A stretch of 64,000 bases of DNA from Bacteroidota bacterium (GCA_026391805.1 JAPLDJ010000011.1:45547-109546); one strand, 5' to 3'. Numbered from the stretch's first letter, positions 8,202-18,526 are shown. Notes: a model not told the origin generated them from the letters alone. Translations and numbers: made by a program.

Positions 8202-10352
8202 CTACTTCCCGTCAGTAACTTTAATAAATTTCCCGTACCGGCCGTTAAGACCGTTTGAATCAGTTAATCTTACAAGGTAGATGCCCGGGGTCAGGCCCGA
8301 AACATCGATTTCCTTTTTATCACTTTGTTCAATCAATACCTTCCCTTCCGGAGAGTACAACGTCACCATGAAATATCCTTCACCGGTTTCAAGGAATATA
8401 TGGTCAGAAGCCGGGTTGGGATAGATCGTAAAGTCACCCGCTATCGTTTTGTGACCGGTTCCTGCAATAACATCCCGGAGCAGGAAGGCGGGATGAAGGT
8501 TCTGTGAAGTTGTGTTCCCGACCGAATCCATCAGCATCACCATCAGATCGATCAGGGCAGAATCAGAATAGCTGTTCATCACCGGTGTGAGATCCGCTTC
8601 ATAAGGCATTCCGCAGGTTGAGTCCAGCTTTGCCGGGATGGAATTCACGGGAAGTGAGGTCCATGTTGTCTCGTCATAATTTTTATAGAAAAGCTGGACA
8701 TCAGCCAAGGAATGGTAAATGCGCTGATACGATGGAGTATATTCCCAATCCGCAGCTGTAAAGCTGACTTTGGCCGGGTAACCGCGTACAATCTCTGGGG
8801 ACACATTATCTCCCTGCTGCACCTTAAATGCCATCATGGTCGGAGAACAGGCATCCGTGGGGTTCGCCAGGTCGAACGTCAGAGTGGTCTGGAGGAAACC
8901 CTGCTTCCCGTAAAAGAGGTAGTTGCTGTCGTTCAGGATAACGCTGTAAATACCGGTGCCGGGAGTATAATAATAGATCTCAAAACTGTTGCGCGCAGAG
9001 TCCTGGTAAATCATAATGTTTTCATCCCATATCTGATAGGTGCACAAGGGAACATCCACATACCGTCTTTCGTTGCTCTGCCCTCGAAAATGGGAATAAA
9101 TATCGATAAATGGTTGTCCGGGCTTGTTGACCTGCCACGTGACGTTGAACGGGGCGGTGTTCCCAACCGTCACCGCTTCACCGGGCGATATCCGGTAATC
9201 GGATTCCACCGGCGGATAGTTGCCCTGGGTGCTGAATATAAGATCATTGGTTTTATACAGATAGGTAATCGGGGTCATGATATCGGTCATGTGTGTTGTG
9301 GACATGGGATTCAGGCCGAGATGATCGATAAATGTTGCAAAAAAGGATTTGTTGGAATCGACGGGAGACTGGTTCAGGTATAGGATCACTGAATCGGTTT
9401 CCGAGCTGGGATAGTCATCCCATAGAAATGCCCCCACAAATGTGTCCACGGATCCGGTCAGGGAATCATTTGAAACAGGGCCATAGCCCCAGGCCAGGTA
9501 AAAGTCCTTCCCCGACGGCGCGGAATTCAGGATCTGCATCGAGTGCTTCATTTCCGAAGGATCGCTCGTCAGCGCAGTATCACTGGTTACTCCGCTCAGG
9601 ACAGGATATGTGATAGAATATTGTTGATAAAGCTTCTTTTTCGTGACAAAGATCCTGTTCATCAGGATCTTCATATTGGGTGGGATATCGGACACCATGA
9701 TGGAGTCCGGCACAAACCCGGAGTAACAATAGGAAGAATACGGTACCTTGGAAGGCTCATCAAATTCCACATTGACACCAAAACCATCTCCTGAATCCCC
9801 AGACTGCCCCTGCAGGGTATCGCCATACTCGTCAAGGGCAACGAGCCGGATCTGGTGATTTGCGGATGAAGACAGGATGGTCGTATCCATATCCGTGTAC
9901 ACAAGAAAATGACCGTCGAAAATATAACGTTGGACAATAAATCCATCCATAGAGCAAAAAAGCTGATAGTATCCGGCGGGCATGTCAGCCTCAAGCGTCG
10001 TGGAATTGACCCAATTCATGTTATAGTTGCTTAAGAACATAGTGTCAGCATTCACGCAAAGCAGATCATTAAAACCGTTTGCCTGATCAAAATGGAAAAC
10101 GATATGGTTTGTCTGTAAGGGCTTTTTGCTCCCAGCAAGAAGTTTCGCTTCCCTTGCGTCACGATCATTTTGGAAGGGATTATAATACCTTGCCGGCTTG
10201 CCGGCATGCCGGGCGACGGAATGAGAATACTTTCCGTTGGCAAGCCGGTGAATGTCTGAAACCGTTTGAACATTGGATAAATTGGTTTGGAACTGTGCGG
10301 CTGTGAGGCAGGAGATGGAGATAAGGCAAAGGATCAGGAAGGAGGTTTTCAT
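8202..10352 (-). CDS. Secreted protein with type A T9SS sorting domain
   Basis: This 716-residue protein starts with a signal peptide (MKTSFLILCLISISCLTAAQ). It ends with a type A sorting domain: DFTIYPNPASDHIFLETGEG, SGLTPGIYLVRLTD and a basic tail (KFIKVTDGK). It should be exported by Sec, carried across the outer membrane by T9SS and possibly anchored at the surface. The intervening 600 residues look like beta-sandwich extracellular modules. I recognise no catalytic domain, although GHFLVYTDMDTT and similar segments suggest repeated Ig-like folds. It has its own -7 box at 10443-10450. A GC-rich palindromic patch (about 10190-10213) lies within the coding sequence near the N-terminus. Confidence 0.8.
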   Translation of the reverse strand: MKTSFLILCLISISCLTAAQFQTNLSNVQTVSDIHRLANGKYSHSVARHAGKPARYYNPFQNDRDAREAKLLAGSKKPLQTNHIVFHFDQANGFNDLLCVNADTMFLSNYNMNWVNSTTLEADMPAGYYQLFCSMDGFIVQRYIFDGHFLVYTDMDTTILSSSANHQIRLVALDEYGDTLQGQSGDSGDGFGVNVEFDEPSKVPYSSYCYSGFVPDSIMVSDIPPNMKILMNRIFVTKKKLYQQYSITYPVLSGVTSDTALTSDPSEMKHSMQILNSAPSGKDFYLAWGYGPVSNDSLTGSVDTFVGAFLWDDYPSSETDSVILYLNQSPVDSNKSFFATFIDHLGLNPMSTTHMTDIMTPITYLYKTNDLIFSTQGNYPPVESDYRISPGEAVTVGNTAPFNVTWQVNKPGQPFIDIYSHFRGQSNERRYVDVPLCTYQIWDENIMIYQDSARNSFEIYYYTPGTGIYSVILNDSNYLFYGKQGFLQTTLTFDLANPTDACSPTMMAFKVQQGDNVSPEIVRGYPAKVSFTAADWEYTPSYQRIYHSLADVQLFYKNYDETTWTSLPVNSIPAKLDSTCGMPYEADLTPVMNSYSDSALIDLMVMLMDSVGNTTSQNLHPAFLLRDVIAGTGHKTIAGDFTIYPNPASDHIFLETGEGYFMVTLYSPEGKVLIEQSDKKEIDVSGLTPGIYLVRLTDSNGLNGRYGKFIKVTDGK

Positions 10353-10442
10353 GGGGCGGATTTATAAATTCAGATGAAGATTATCCGGGAATGAGCTGTT
10401 GGGACGAACGGAAAACCGCGCTAATGTAAAAAAAAACGTTTC

Positions 10443-10450
10443 CAAATTTA
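10443..10450 (-). promoter_or_regulatory. -7 box (TAAATTTG) for the T9SS protein gene
   Basis: On the minus strand TAAATTTG matches TAnnTTTG, about 90 nt upstream of the start at 10352. That implies a 5' leader of about 85 nt. Confidence 0.4.
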
Positions 10451-10494
10451 CTTACCAACCAATTAATTCAAAAATAATAAAAATTGAATTACCC

Positions 10495-10577
10495 AGGACG
10501 GAGGTCGGAGGTCGGAAATCTGAAAAATCCGTGTAATCCCTGCCTGCGGCAGGCAGGTGTGTAATCTGTGGTAAAAT
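10495..10577 (+). repeat. Composite array: GGAGGTC words, CCTGCCTGC hairpin, TGTGTAATCTGTGG
   Basis: The 348-nt gap 10353-10700 has no gene. It holds GACGGAGGTCGGAGGTCGG words, then AAATCTGAAAAATCCGTGTAATC, the CCTGCCTGCGGCAGGCAGG hairpin and GTGTGTAATCTGTGGT. The order GAGGTC, hairpin, TGTGG is the same as at 30055-30190. Confidence 0.85.
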
Positions 10578-10700
10578 TCAATCTTCATTTCCGCACAATT
10601 TCATGAGTACCTTCTTACGATTTTACGATCTTACCATTTAAAAAAATTTCAAAAAACGTATTACTTTTTCCTGATTTCCGGATTAAGGATAAAACATAAA

Positions 10701-11240
10701 ATGGAAAATATTGATACGAAATCGCCCCTGCCGGCGGAGTCCATCATCAGGAAAATATATTGGGTCAGGGGAGAAAAGGTTATGCTGGATGAAGATCTGG
10801 CTGAGCTTTACGGAGTTGAAGTCAAACGTCTGAAAGAAGCTGTCAGAAGGAATCTTAAGCGGTTTCCAGCGGATTTCTTACTCGCATTGACTTGGGAAGA
10901 GTATCATTCTTTAAGGTCGCAATATGCGTCCTTAAAGAGGGGGCAGCATTCAAAGTTCCGTCCGTTTGCCTTTACCGAGCAAGGTGTTGCAATGTTATCC
11001 TCTGTGCTGCATTCAGATGCTGCAATTCTTGTGAATATTGCCATTATAAGGGCATTTGTTTATATCAGGAAAATTCTTGAACTGGACTCGGTGCTTCGCC
11101 TGAAAATTGATGAACTGGAAAAGAATGTGGCTTCTCATAATGAAAAAATAGAGCTTATTTTCCAGGCACTAAAACAGTTTATGGGAAAAAAAGACGAACC
11201 AAGTATACCAAGAAGAAGGATTGGGATAAAATTGAGATAG
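10701..11240 (+). CDS. ORF6N domain protein
   Basis: This 179-residue protein carries an ORF6N domain (residues 14-105). IIRKIYWVRGEKVMLDEDLAELYGVEVKRLKEAVRR and RFPADFLLALTWEEY give the signature, and FRPFAFTEQGVAMLSSVL follows. A short coiled C-terminus (residues 120-160) may mediate oligomerisation. ORF6N is a DNA-binding domain common in phage antirepressors and in isolated bacterial genes, so a mobile origin is plausible. No other phage gene is nearby. Its function here is unknown. The upstream spacer is AT-rich (about 10600-10700) and shows no clear promoter box. Confidence 0.85.
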   Translation: MENIDTKSPLPAESIIRKIYWVRGEKVMLDEDLAELYGVEVKRLKEAVRRNLKRFPADFLLALTWEEYHSLRSQYASLKRGQHSKFRPFAFTEQGVAMLSSVLHSDAAILVNIAIIRAFVYIRKILELDSVLRLKIDELEKNVASHNEKIELIFQALKQFMGKKDEPSIPRRRIGIKLR

Positions 11241-11258
11241 ATGACCGATAAGAGTTAA

Positions 11259-11283
11259 ACCGTATATCGTGTACCGTGTACCG
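11259..11283 (-). repeat. Short CGGTACA word array after murB
   Basis: On the minus strand the murB stop TAG is followed directly by CGGTACA CGGTACA CGATATACGG. It is the shortest of the arrays that abut a stop codon. Confidence 0.6.
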
Positions 11284-12297
11284 CTATATAACATTCACCT
11301 CGGTCTCCAGCAGAACCCCAAACTTTTGATAGACGGAATCCTTGACCTCCTGCGAGAGCTGCAGGATCTCCTGACCGGTGGCGTTTCCATAATTGACAAG
11401 CACCAGCGGCTGGTTCGGATGAACGCCGGCATCCCCTTCCCTTTTGCCTTTCCAGCCGCACGATTCGATCAGCCAGGCGGCGGCCAGTTTGATTCCATCA
11501 TTTTGTGGAAAAGAGACGATGGCCAGGAACTTTTCCTTTAACTCCAGGAATTGACTTTCGGGTATGACGGGATTTTTAAAGAAGCTTCCTGCATTGCCTG
11601 CTACCAGAGGATCGGGGAGCTTGCGGCGCCGGATGGTGCAGACAGCTTCACGCACTGCAGCGATATCCGGTTTTTCAATATTCATTGCAACAAGCTCATC
11701 TTTGATATTCCCGTAATCCAGGCAAAGAACCGGATTTTTCTTCAGACGGAAAGTCACATCCAGAATAACATACCGGCCTTTATAAATTGTTTTGAAGATG
11801 CTGTCGCGGTATCCGAACCGGCATTCTTCATTGGTAAAGATCTTTTTCACGTTGGTCTGCAGGTCCCAGGAAGTGAGTTCAACCAACCTGTCTTTTATTT
11901 CAACTCCGTAAGCGCCGATGTTCTGAACCGGGCTGGTACCTGCATTCCCGGGGATCAGCGACATATTCTCCAGTCCGCCCCAGCCTTTCTCCACGCAAAA
12001 CCTTACCAGGTCATCCCACTGCTCGCCGGCATTTGCCCTGACTAAAACTTCATCCTCATTTTCATCCGCCACCGTGATCCCTTTTGTCGATATCTTTAAT
12101 ACAGTTCCGGGAAAATCCTTTGTAAAGAGCACATTGCTTCCCCCGCCAAGGATCAGCAGCGGATGCCGGGGTTCATCAGGTCCTGTGAGGAATGCGATAA
12201 TCTCTTCTGTGGTCTGAGCTTCGGCAAACCAGCGCGCCTTTGCATCGATCCCGAAGGTATTATACGGTTTGAGGGAAATGTTTTCGCGGATCTGCAT
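11284..12297 (-). CDS. murB: UDP-N-acetylenolpyruvoylglucosamine reductase
   Basis: This 337-residue FAD enzyme reduces UDP-GlcNAc-enolpyruvate to UDP-MurNAc in cytoplasmic peptidoglycan synthesis. The FAD domain contains YNTFGIDAKA and LILGGGSNVLF (around residue 50). IPGNAGTSPVQNIGAYGVEI and FGYRDSIFK (about residues 120-165) follow. The substrate domain has NAGSFFKNPV and the C-terminal LETEVNVI with the catalytic glutamate. Length and the Tyr-containing insertion fit the E. coli-like (type I) MurB. A -7 box lies 20 nt upstream. Confidence 0.97.
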   Translation of the reverse strand: MQIRENISLKPYNTFGIDAKARWFAEAQTTEEIIAFLTGPDEPRHPLLILGGGSNVLFTKDFPGTVLKISTKGITVADENEDEVLVRANAGEQWDDLVRFCVEKGWGGLENMSLIPGNAGTSPVQNIGAYGVEIKDRLVELTSWDLQTNVKKIFTNEECRFGYRDSIFKTIYKGRYVILDVTFRLKKNPVLCLDYGNIKDELVAMNIEKPDIAAVREAVCTIRRRKLPDPLVAGNAGSFFKNPVIPESQFLELKEKFLAIVSFPQNDGIKLAAAWLIESCGWKGKREGDAGVHPNQPLVLVNYGNATGQEILQLSQEVKDSVYQKFGVLLETEVNVI

Positions 12298-12316
12298 GGC
12301 GGTTCGGAATTCCCTT

Positions 12317-12324
12317 CAAAATTA
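12317..12324 (-). promoter_or_regulatory. -7 box (TAATTTTG) for murB
   Basis: On the minus strand TAATTTTG matches TAnnTTTG, 20 nt upstream of the murB start. Confidence 0.45.
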
Positions 12325-12364
12325 ATTGAAATGCCTTTACCGGCGAAAGGATTTTTATTTTAGT

Positions 12365-12372
12365 TACTTTTG
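12365..12372 (+). promoter_or_regulatory. -7 box (TACTTTTG) for the glycosyltransferase pair
   Basis: TACTTTTG matches TAnnTTTG. Transcription from here would place the hairpin at 12375-12450 almost at the 5' end of the mRNA. Confidence 0.45.
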
Positions 12373-12374
12373 TA

Positions 12375-12450
12375 TAAACTCACCCCCCTTCCCCCTCTCT
12401 TTAAAATAAAGAGAGGGGGTGGACGCCGGAGGCGGACGGGGGTGAGTTTA
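12375..12450. repeat. Nested long hairpin with ACTCACCCCC ends
   Basis: An outer stem (12375-12387 with 12438-12450, TAAACTCACCCCC against its complement) encloses an inner stem (12391-12403 with 12407-12419, CCCCCTCTCTTTA). A GGACGCCGGAGGCGGACG segment lies on the right side. I recall similar elements in spacers of many bacteria. Here it sits in the presumed leader of the glycosyltransferase genes, 12 nt before the start codon. Confidence 0.85.
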
Positions 12451-12461
12451 TTTGATTCCTT

Positions 12462-13577
12462 GTGAAAAACGTAATAATCTCCGTCACCAACGACCTCACC
12501 ACCGACCAGCGGGTGGACAGGGTGTGCAATACACTGATTAAAATGGGATTCGGGGTGCTGCTGGTGGGGAGGAAACTCAGGCAAAGCCTTCCTCTAAAAC
12601 CCAGGAATTACAGGACGAAGCGAATGAAACTCCTGTTTACCAAAGGCCCCTGGTTTTATGCCGAATACAACCTCCGCCTCTTCTTCTTCCTTATTTTTCA
12701 TAAAGCAGACCTCCTTGTATCCAATGACCTCGACACGCTGCTTGCCAATTACTTGGCATCAGTCCTGCGAAGGATTCCCCTGGTACATGATTGCCATGAA
12801 TATTTCCGTGGTGTTCCTGAACTAAACCACAGGCCGGGAACGGTGCGTATCTGGAAACGAATTGAAGACTTCATATTTCCGAAACTGAAGAATGTTTATG
12901 CCGTCAATGCATCCATTGCAGAAATCTACCGTAAAGAATACGGTAACGAGGTCAGGGTGATCCGGAATGTGCCGTCGCGGAAACTTCCTGGAACCATAAG
13001 GAGAAACATCATCCCTGGCATTCCTGAAGGCGCAAGGATCATCCTTTACCAGGGATCGGTGAATGTGGACCGCGGACTCGATGAAGCCATTACGGCCATG
13101 CAATTCATGAAGACAAAGGCCATCCTGCTGATCATCGGCACCGGGGATGTGATCGATAAGCTGAAGCTTTTATCTGAAAATACCGGCGTCAGAGGAAAAG
13201 TGATCTTTACCGGGCCAATACTGCTGGAAGAGTTGCATGAATATACTGTCACGGCCGACATCGGCCTGTCGATTGAAAAAGATGTCAGCCTGAATTATCA
13301 TTACTGCCTTCCGAATAAATTCCTCGATTACATACAGGCACAGGTACCGGTATTGGTTTCGCCATTGCCGGAAATGATGGCCATTGTTGAAAAATACGGG
13401 ATCGGGGAAACGATTGAAAGCCATGATCCGAAGCACCTTGCCTCAAAATTTGATGCCATGCTGAATGACCATGACAAACTGGCCCTTTACCATGCGAACC
13501 TTGCGAAAGCTGCTTCCGACCTTTGCTGGGAAAACGAGGAACCGGAACTGATGAACATTTATCAACGATATGCCTGA
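12462..13577 (+). CDS. Glycosyltransferase, GT4-like (GT-B fold)
   Basis: This 371-residue protein is likely cytoplasmic or peripheral to the membrane. The start is GTG at 12462 (VKNVIISVTNDLTTDQRVDR), where TTDQRVDRVC is typical of Bacteroidota glycosyltransferases beside exopolysaccharide or lipopolysaccharide genes. The C-terminal domain has ILYQGSVNVDRGLDEAI (about residue 195), VIFTGPILLEELHEY (about 250) and the E-rich nucleotide-sugar region NKFLDYIQAQVPVLVS (about 285-300). Donor and acceptor are unknown. It overlaps the next gene by 8 nt, so the two are probably translated together. Confidence 0.85.
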   Translation: MKNVIISVTNDLTTDQRVDRVCNTLIKMGFGVLLVGRKLRQSLPLKPRNYRTKRMKLLFTKGPWFYAEYNLRLFFFLIFHKADLLVSNDLDTLLANYLASVLRRIPLVHDCHEYFRGVPELNHRPGTVRIWKRIEDFIFPKLKNVYAVNASIAEIYRKEYGNEVRVIRNVPSRKLPGTIRRNIIPGIPEGARIILYQGSVNVDRGLDEAITAMQFMKTKAILLIIGTGDVIDKLKLLSENTGVRGKVIFTGPILLEELHEYTVTADIGLSIEKDVSLNYHYCLPNKFLDYIQAQVPVLVSPLPEMMAIVEKYGIGETIESHDPKHLASKFDAMLNDHDKLALYHANLAKAASDLCWENEEPELMNIYQRYA

Positions 13578-14709
13578 ACTGCATCTTCATATCATCTCCT
13601 TCACCATTCCATTTCCGCCCAATTATGGCGGGGTGATCGACGTTTATTATAAGATCAGGGCATTGCATGCGGCCGGGGTCAGGATCCATCTTCACTGTTT
13701 CGCTTACGACCGGGAACCTTCGGCTGAACTTGAGAAATATTGCCATAAGGTGCACTACTACCCAAGAAAAACAGGACTCTGGTCGGCGCTGGCATGGAAG
13801 CCCTACATCGTTTTCAGCCGCCGGTCGGACAAACTGCTGGAAACCTTGCTGAAGGATGATCACCCGATCCTTTTTGAAGGGTTGCACACCTGCTATTACC
13901 TTTCCCATCCGAAACTGAAAGAGCGGGTCCGTATTTACCGTGAAAGCAACATCGAACACCAGTACTATTTTCACCTTTCGAAGGCTGAAACAAACCTTCC
14001 GAGAAAGGCATATTTCTTCCTTTCCAGTCTCAAGCTCCTGGCATTCGAGGGAATCCTGTCGCATGCCACTATGATGCTGACCGTTTCAAAGGAAGATACG
14101 GATTATCTTTCGAGGAAGTTCCCGGATGTCCCGGTGGAATACCTTCCGAGCTTCCACAAAGACGATGATGTGAATATCCTTGCAGGAACCGGTGACTACG
14201 CACTTTACCAGGGGAACCTGAGCGTCGCAGAGAATGTGCAGGCGGCAGAATACCTGATGAAAGAGGTCCTGCCGGGAACGAATGTCCGGATGATTGTTTC
14301 CGGGCTGAACCCCTCGCCGGAACTGGTCCGCCTTGCCGGACGCTATCCCGATGTGACCCTGATCCCCAATCCCCCGGAAGAGACGATGAATGAGCTCATC
14401 CGTTCCGCGCAGGTCAACATCCTGGTGACATTCCAGCCGACCGGGCTGAAGCTGAAACTGCTCAATGCATTGTTTAACGGACGGTTCTGCCTCGTTAACC
14501 CGCAAATGGTGACCGGAACGGAACTTGGCGAATTGTGCGAAACCGGAACCACGGCTGCTGAACTGAAAACCAAATTAATCCGGCTGATGCACGGCTCCTT
14601 CGATGAGGAGGCGATCCGGGCACGGCGTGAGCAGCTGCTGAAATGGCATTCAAACAATAAGAATTGCAAACGACTCACGGATTTAGTATCTTTGCAAGTC
14701 TGGCGTTAA
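13570..14709 (+). CDS. Glycosyltransferase, GT-B type
   Basis: This 379-residue protein begins LHIISFTIPFPPNYGGVIDVYYKIRALHAAG, a GT-B N-terminal pattern with the PPxxGG loop near residue 17. The C-terminal half contains YALYQGNLSVAENVQAAEYL (about 218), LIPNPPEETMNELIRSAQVNIL (about 260) and GLKLKLLNALFNGRFCLVN (about 295). These correspond to the nucleotide-sugar domain, although the usual ExxxxxxxE motif is not clear. Start and stop overlap with the upstream gene imply a two-gene operon, plausibly for one surface glycan. The following stress-protein promoter lies inside its 3' end. Confidence 0.75.
   Translation: MPELHLHIISFTIPFPPNYGGVIDVYYKIRALHAAGVRIHLHCFAYDREPSAELEKYCHKVHYYPRKTGLWSALAWKPYIVFSRRSDKLLETLLKDDHPILFEGLHTCYYLSHPKLKERVRIYRESNIEHQYYFHLSKAETNLPRKAYFFLSSLKLLAFEGILSHATMMLTVSKEDTDYLSRKFPDVPVEYLPSFHKDDDVNILAGTGDYALYQGNLSVAENVQAAEYLMKEVLPGTNVRMIVSGLNPSPELVRLAGRYPDVTLIPNPPEETMNELIRSAQVNILVTFQPTGLKLKLLNALFNGRFCLVNPQMVTGTELGELCETGTTAAELKTKLIRLMHGSFDEEAIRARREQLLKWHSNNKNCKRLTDLVSLQVWR
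14697..14704 (+). promoter_or_regulatory. -7 box (TATCTTTG) for the universal stress protein gene
   Basis: TATCTTTGC matches the consensus and lies in the last codons of the preceding gene, 126 nt before the stress-protein start. Confidence 0.4.
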
Positions 14710-14829
14710 TCTTTCTGAGCTTTCATCCAATACCGTCTTTATGAAACGAGCATGTTCGTTTAACGCAAACAAGGATGAAAATCTCACATGCGAGTTCCAT
14801 CCAACATATAAAATCAAAATTATTTACGG

Positions 14830-15714
14830 ATGAAAAGGATCCTTGTCCCTGTTGATTTTTCCGGGCATACAGATATCACCTGTTCTTATGCCCTTGAATT
14901 GGCCGGTGACAACGCCACAGAGATCCGTCTTTTTCACTCCTATTCCGATCCTGTCATCATGACCGACCGGAATTTCCCCGACACCATCGACATGAGTACC
15001 ATGTACAACGAGGAGTTGCTGAAGGAGGTCTTTCACCAGGCGGAAAAGAAAATGGAATTGCTGGTACAATCCATCGGTGAAAAAATACAGAAAAGCAGCA
15101 GGAACAATATCGAACTTCAATCGACCGTCGTTGGTGGAATGATCGAACGCGAACTCAAAGACCTTTGCCTTGAATTTCATCCCGACCTGGTCGTAATGGG
15201 AACCCGCGGCTCGGGAAATACACTTCAGACGTGGGGAAAAGTATCGACCTACATCATCAAACATGCGAAAGTGCCGGTACTGGCCGTACCTGAAATAAAC
15301 AAGTTTATGGGATTCAGGGAGATCATGCTTGCTGACGATCCGCTGGAACGTGTCGAAGGATCGATCCGAAAGATACTGGAACTTTTCGCCGGGTTTACCT
15401 TTCACATCTCATGTGTTCATTTCAGGACCAGGGAAGAAAAGAAAGAGGAAAAAGAGAAGCGTGAACTGCTGCGGGAAAAATTTGAAACTGAAGTGCGTTC
15501 CGGAAAGATCAGCTTTGAAATGGTTGCCGTGAAAGGCGAGAAGCAGAAAGCCATCAGCGAAGCAGCAGAAAAAGCATCTACCGATCTGATCGCCTTCCAA
15601 CAGCACAGTCACGGGCTGCTGTATAACCTCTTTACAAAAGAAATCAAGCGCAAAGACCTCCGTGCCACCAACATTCCTTTGCTGGCATTGCCGGATTTCG
15701 CAGTAAAAAAATAA
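14830..15714 (+). CDS. Tandem universal stress protein (UspA family)
   Basis: This 294-residue cytoplasmic protein has two UspA folds. Domain 1 (residues 1-160) starts MKRILVPVDFSGHTDITCSYALEL and contains VVMGTRGSGNTLQTWGKVSTYIIKHAKVPVLAVPE, the ATP-binding G-x2-G-x9-G-S/T pattern. Domain 2 (about 160-294) is degenerate: FQQHSHGLLYNLF stands where the glycine motif should be. Family members help cells survive stress, with ATP binding in the intact-motif class. Bacteroidota commonly have this two-domain form. It is monocistronic. Confidence 0.88.
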   Translation: MKRILVPVDFSGHTDITCSYALELAGDNATEIRLFHSYSDPVIMTDRNFPDTIDMSTMYNEELLKEVFHQAEKKMELLVQSIGEKIQKSSRNNIELQSTVVGGMIERELKDLCLEFHPDLVVMGTRGSGNTLQTWGKVSTYIIKHAKVPVLAVPEINKFMGFREIMLADDPLERVEGSIRKILELFAGFTFHISCVHFRTREEKKEEKEKRELLREKFETEVRSGKISFEMVAVKGEKQKAISEAAEKASTDLIAFQQHSHGLLYNLFTKEIKRKDLRATNIPLLALPDFAVKK

Positions 15715-15720
15715 GCTGAA

Positions 15721-17172
15721 CTATTTGAGCAGGATCCGCTGCAGGCGGTAATTATCGAACTCGTACATTTCCCAGTACTGGTTCTCGTATCCGTTTTCCT
15801 TGCCTGAAGAAGAAAAGCGGAAATCGGTCTGAAGGGATTTCATCCGGAGTTCCGGAATGCAGTGTCCGAACGACCGGCCGTACCTGTACAGAGCTGTCAT
15901 GAAATAGTACGTAACATCGAATCCCTGGAAAGCCAGAGGATCCGGGTCGGTTTTATAACGCTCCTGGAACTGTGCCACAAATTTCTTCACCCCGGGATCA
16001 TTGTAGTCGATGAAATAAGGCGCCATCACATGCGTATTCAGGTTCACCAGGTAATCGGCTTCGATATCATCGAACCGGTCCCACCTCGGCAAACCCAGCA
16101 GTGTCATGCTGAATTCGGTCCGGTGCTCATTCAGTTTCGTGACCACATCAAGTACATAGGACCTGTTGTTCGAAATCAGGATGATGATGTTCCCCTTTTT
16201 GCTTGTAAGAAGGCTGAGCACTTCGCCATATCCTTCGGCAAGGTGTGCTTCAATTTTCTTATCCTCCAGTTCGGTCATGATGCTGGTGGCCGTTGCCTTG
16301 TTGTTCCGCTGGTAATCGCTGATCACGATCACGTTGCTGTCGCTGTAAGAGGTTTCGATGAATTTGATCATTTCAGAAAACTGTGTCTTTACCGACGGCC
16401 GCACCTTGAAGATCCTTGGATTTCCGATCACGATCGAGTCGCGTTCCGAAATCGGGTTTACAATGGTGATGTTATTTTTTGCGCCAAAATCGGCCAGCAT
16501 ATGAAAATTCCGCTGGAACATCAGCCCGATGATCAGGTCCATGTCTTTCAGTTCGGGCTTTTGCAGAAGCTTTGCAGTTTTAGCGGTATCCCGGTCGGCA
16601 TCGTAAACATGGACGTTAAGCGAAACGCCGTTTTCTTTCAGGGAATCGAGCGCCATCCTGAACCCTTCATAGAACTGGATGAACTGAAGCGACCGGTATT
16701 CCTGTACAGAGGAGGCCTGTCCCCCATCGACATCCATCTGTTCCACTTCCCCGAGGTAGAGCGGGATCAGCAGGGCTACATTATAGACCGGCTTCATTGT
16801 GGAACGGTCCTTCCCGCAGGGGAGTTGTTCTTCCGTAACCGGCTTCGGCTGCTTTTTCGCCTCCTCCTGGTTCTTCTTCGACTGCTTCTTAGGGGGTTCC
16901 TCCGACTTTCCTGTCGGGATTTTAAGTTGCATCCCTGCTTTAAGGCCCTCTTTCACTTCCGGGTTTTCCTGGATGATATCCTTGACATCGACATCATAGG
17001 CCTTGCCGATCATGTAAAGGGTCTGGCCTTTTTTAACCGAATGGATGTAATATTCCTTTCCGTTGATTTTCTTGGTAACAGACGACCGCAACTGCTGCAG
17101 GGTTTCCTGCGCCAATAAGAAACCTGAGACAATTCCTGTAAAAAGAAGAAGCAATAAAATCGTCCTTTTCAT
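15721..17172 (-). CDS. LysM and periplasmic-binding-protein domain protein
   Basis: The start chosen at 17172 gives 483 residues and a signal peptide (MKRTILLLLLFTGIVSGFLLAQ). An earlier in-frame ATG at 17235 would lie within guaA and precede the signal. A LysM module (about residues 38-85, YYIHSVKKGQTLYMIGKAYDV) should bind peptidoglycan. A Lys/Gln/Pro-rich linker follows, and then a type 1 periplasmic-binding-like domain (about 125-483, VALLIPLYLGE, LIGLMFQRNFHMLADFGAKNNI). This layout is common in Bacteroidota. A ligand is not known, and the protein may link the cell wall to a sensing or cell-wall enzyme system. It is 10 nt downstream of guaA. Confidence 0.8.
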   Translation of the reverse strand: MKRTILLLLLFTGIVSGFLLAQETLQQLRSSVTKKINGKEYYIHSVKKGQTLYMIGKAYDVDVKDIIQENPEVKEGLKAGMQLKIPTGKSEEPPKKQSKKNQEEAKKQPKPVTEEQLPCGKDRSTMKPVYNVALLIPLYLGEVEQMDVDGGQASSVQEYRSLQFIQFYEGFRMALDSLKENGVSLNVHVYDADRDTAKTAKLLQKPELKDMDLIIGLMFQRNFHMLADFGAKNNITIVNPISERDSIVIGNPRIFKVRPSVKTQFSEMIKFIETSYSDSNVIVISDYQRNNKATATSIMTELEDKKIEAHLAEGYGEVLSLLTSKKGNIIILISNNRSYVLDVVTKLNEHRTEFSMTLLGLPRWDRFDDIEADYLVNLNTHVMAPYFIDYNDPGVKKFVAQFQERYKTDPDPLAFQGFDVTYYFMTALYRYGRSFGHCIPELRMKSLQTDFRFSSSGKENGYENQYWEMYEFDNYRLQRILLK

Positions 17173-17182
17173 AAATCTGTTC

Positions 17183-18514
<1,332 letters not shown>

Positions 18515-18518
18515 AATG

Positions 18519-18526
18519 CAAATGTA
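18519..18526 (-). promoter_or_regulatory. -7 box (TACATTTG) immediately upstream of guaA
   Basis: On the minus strand TACATTTG matches TAnnTTTG and ends 5 nt before the guaA start. If used, the transcript would be leaderless or nearly so. The guaA-M23 spacer is only 26 nt, so read-through from upstream is also possible. Confidence 0.35.

Noticed and set aside
10701..11240. ORF6N gene as evidence of a prophage.
   Set aside because: No integrase, capsid or other phage gene is adjacent, and ORF6N genes occur singly in many chromosomes.
15862..17118. 418-codon plus-strand frame opposite the LysM/periplasmic-binding gene.
   Set aside because: It is antisense to a gene with signal peptide and recognisable domains. 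Its residues have no domain pattern and it has no promoter box.
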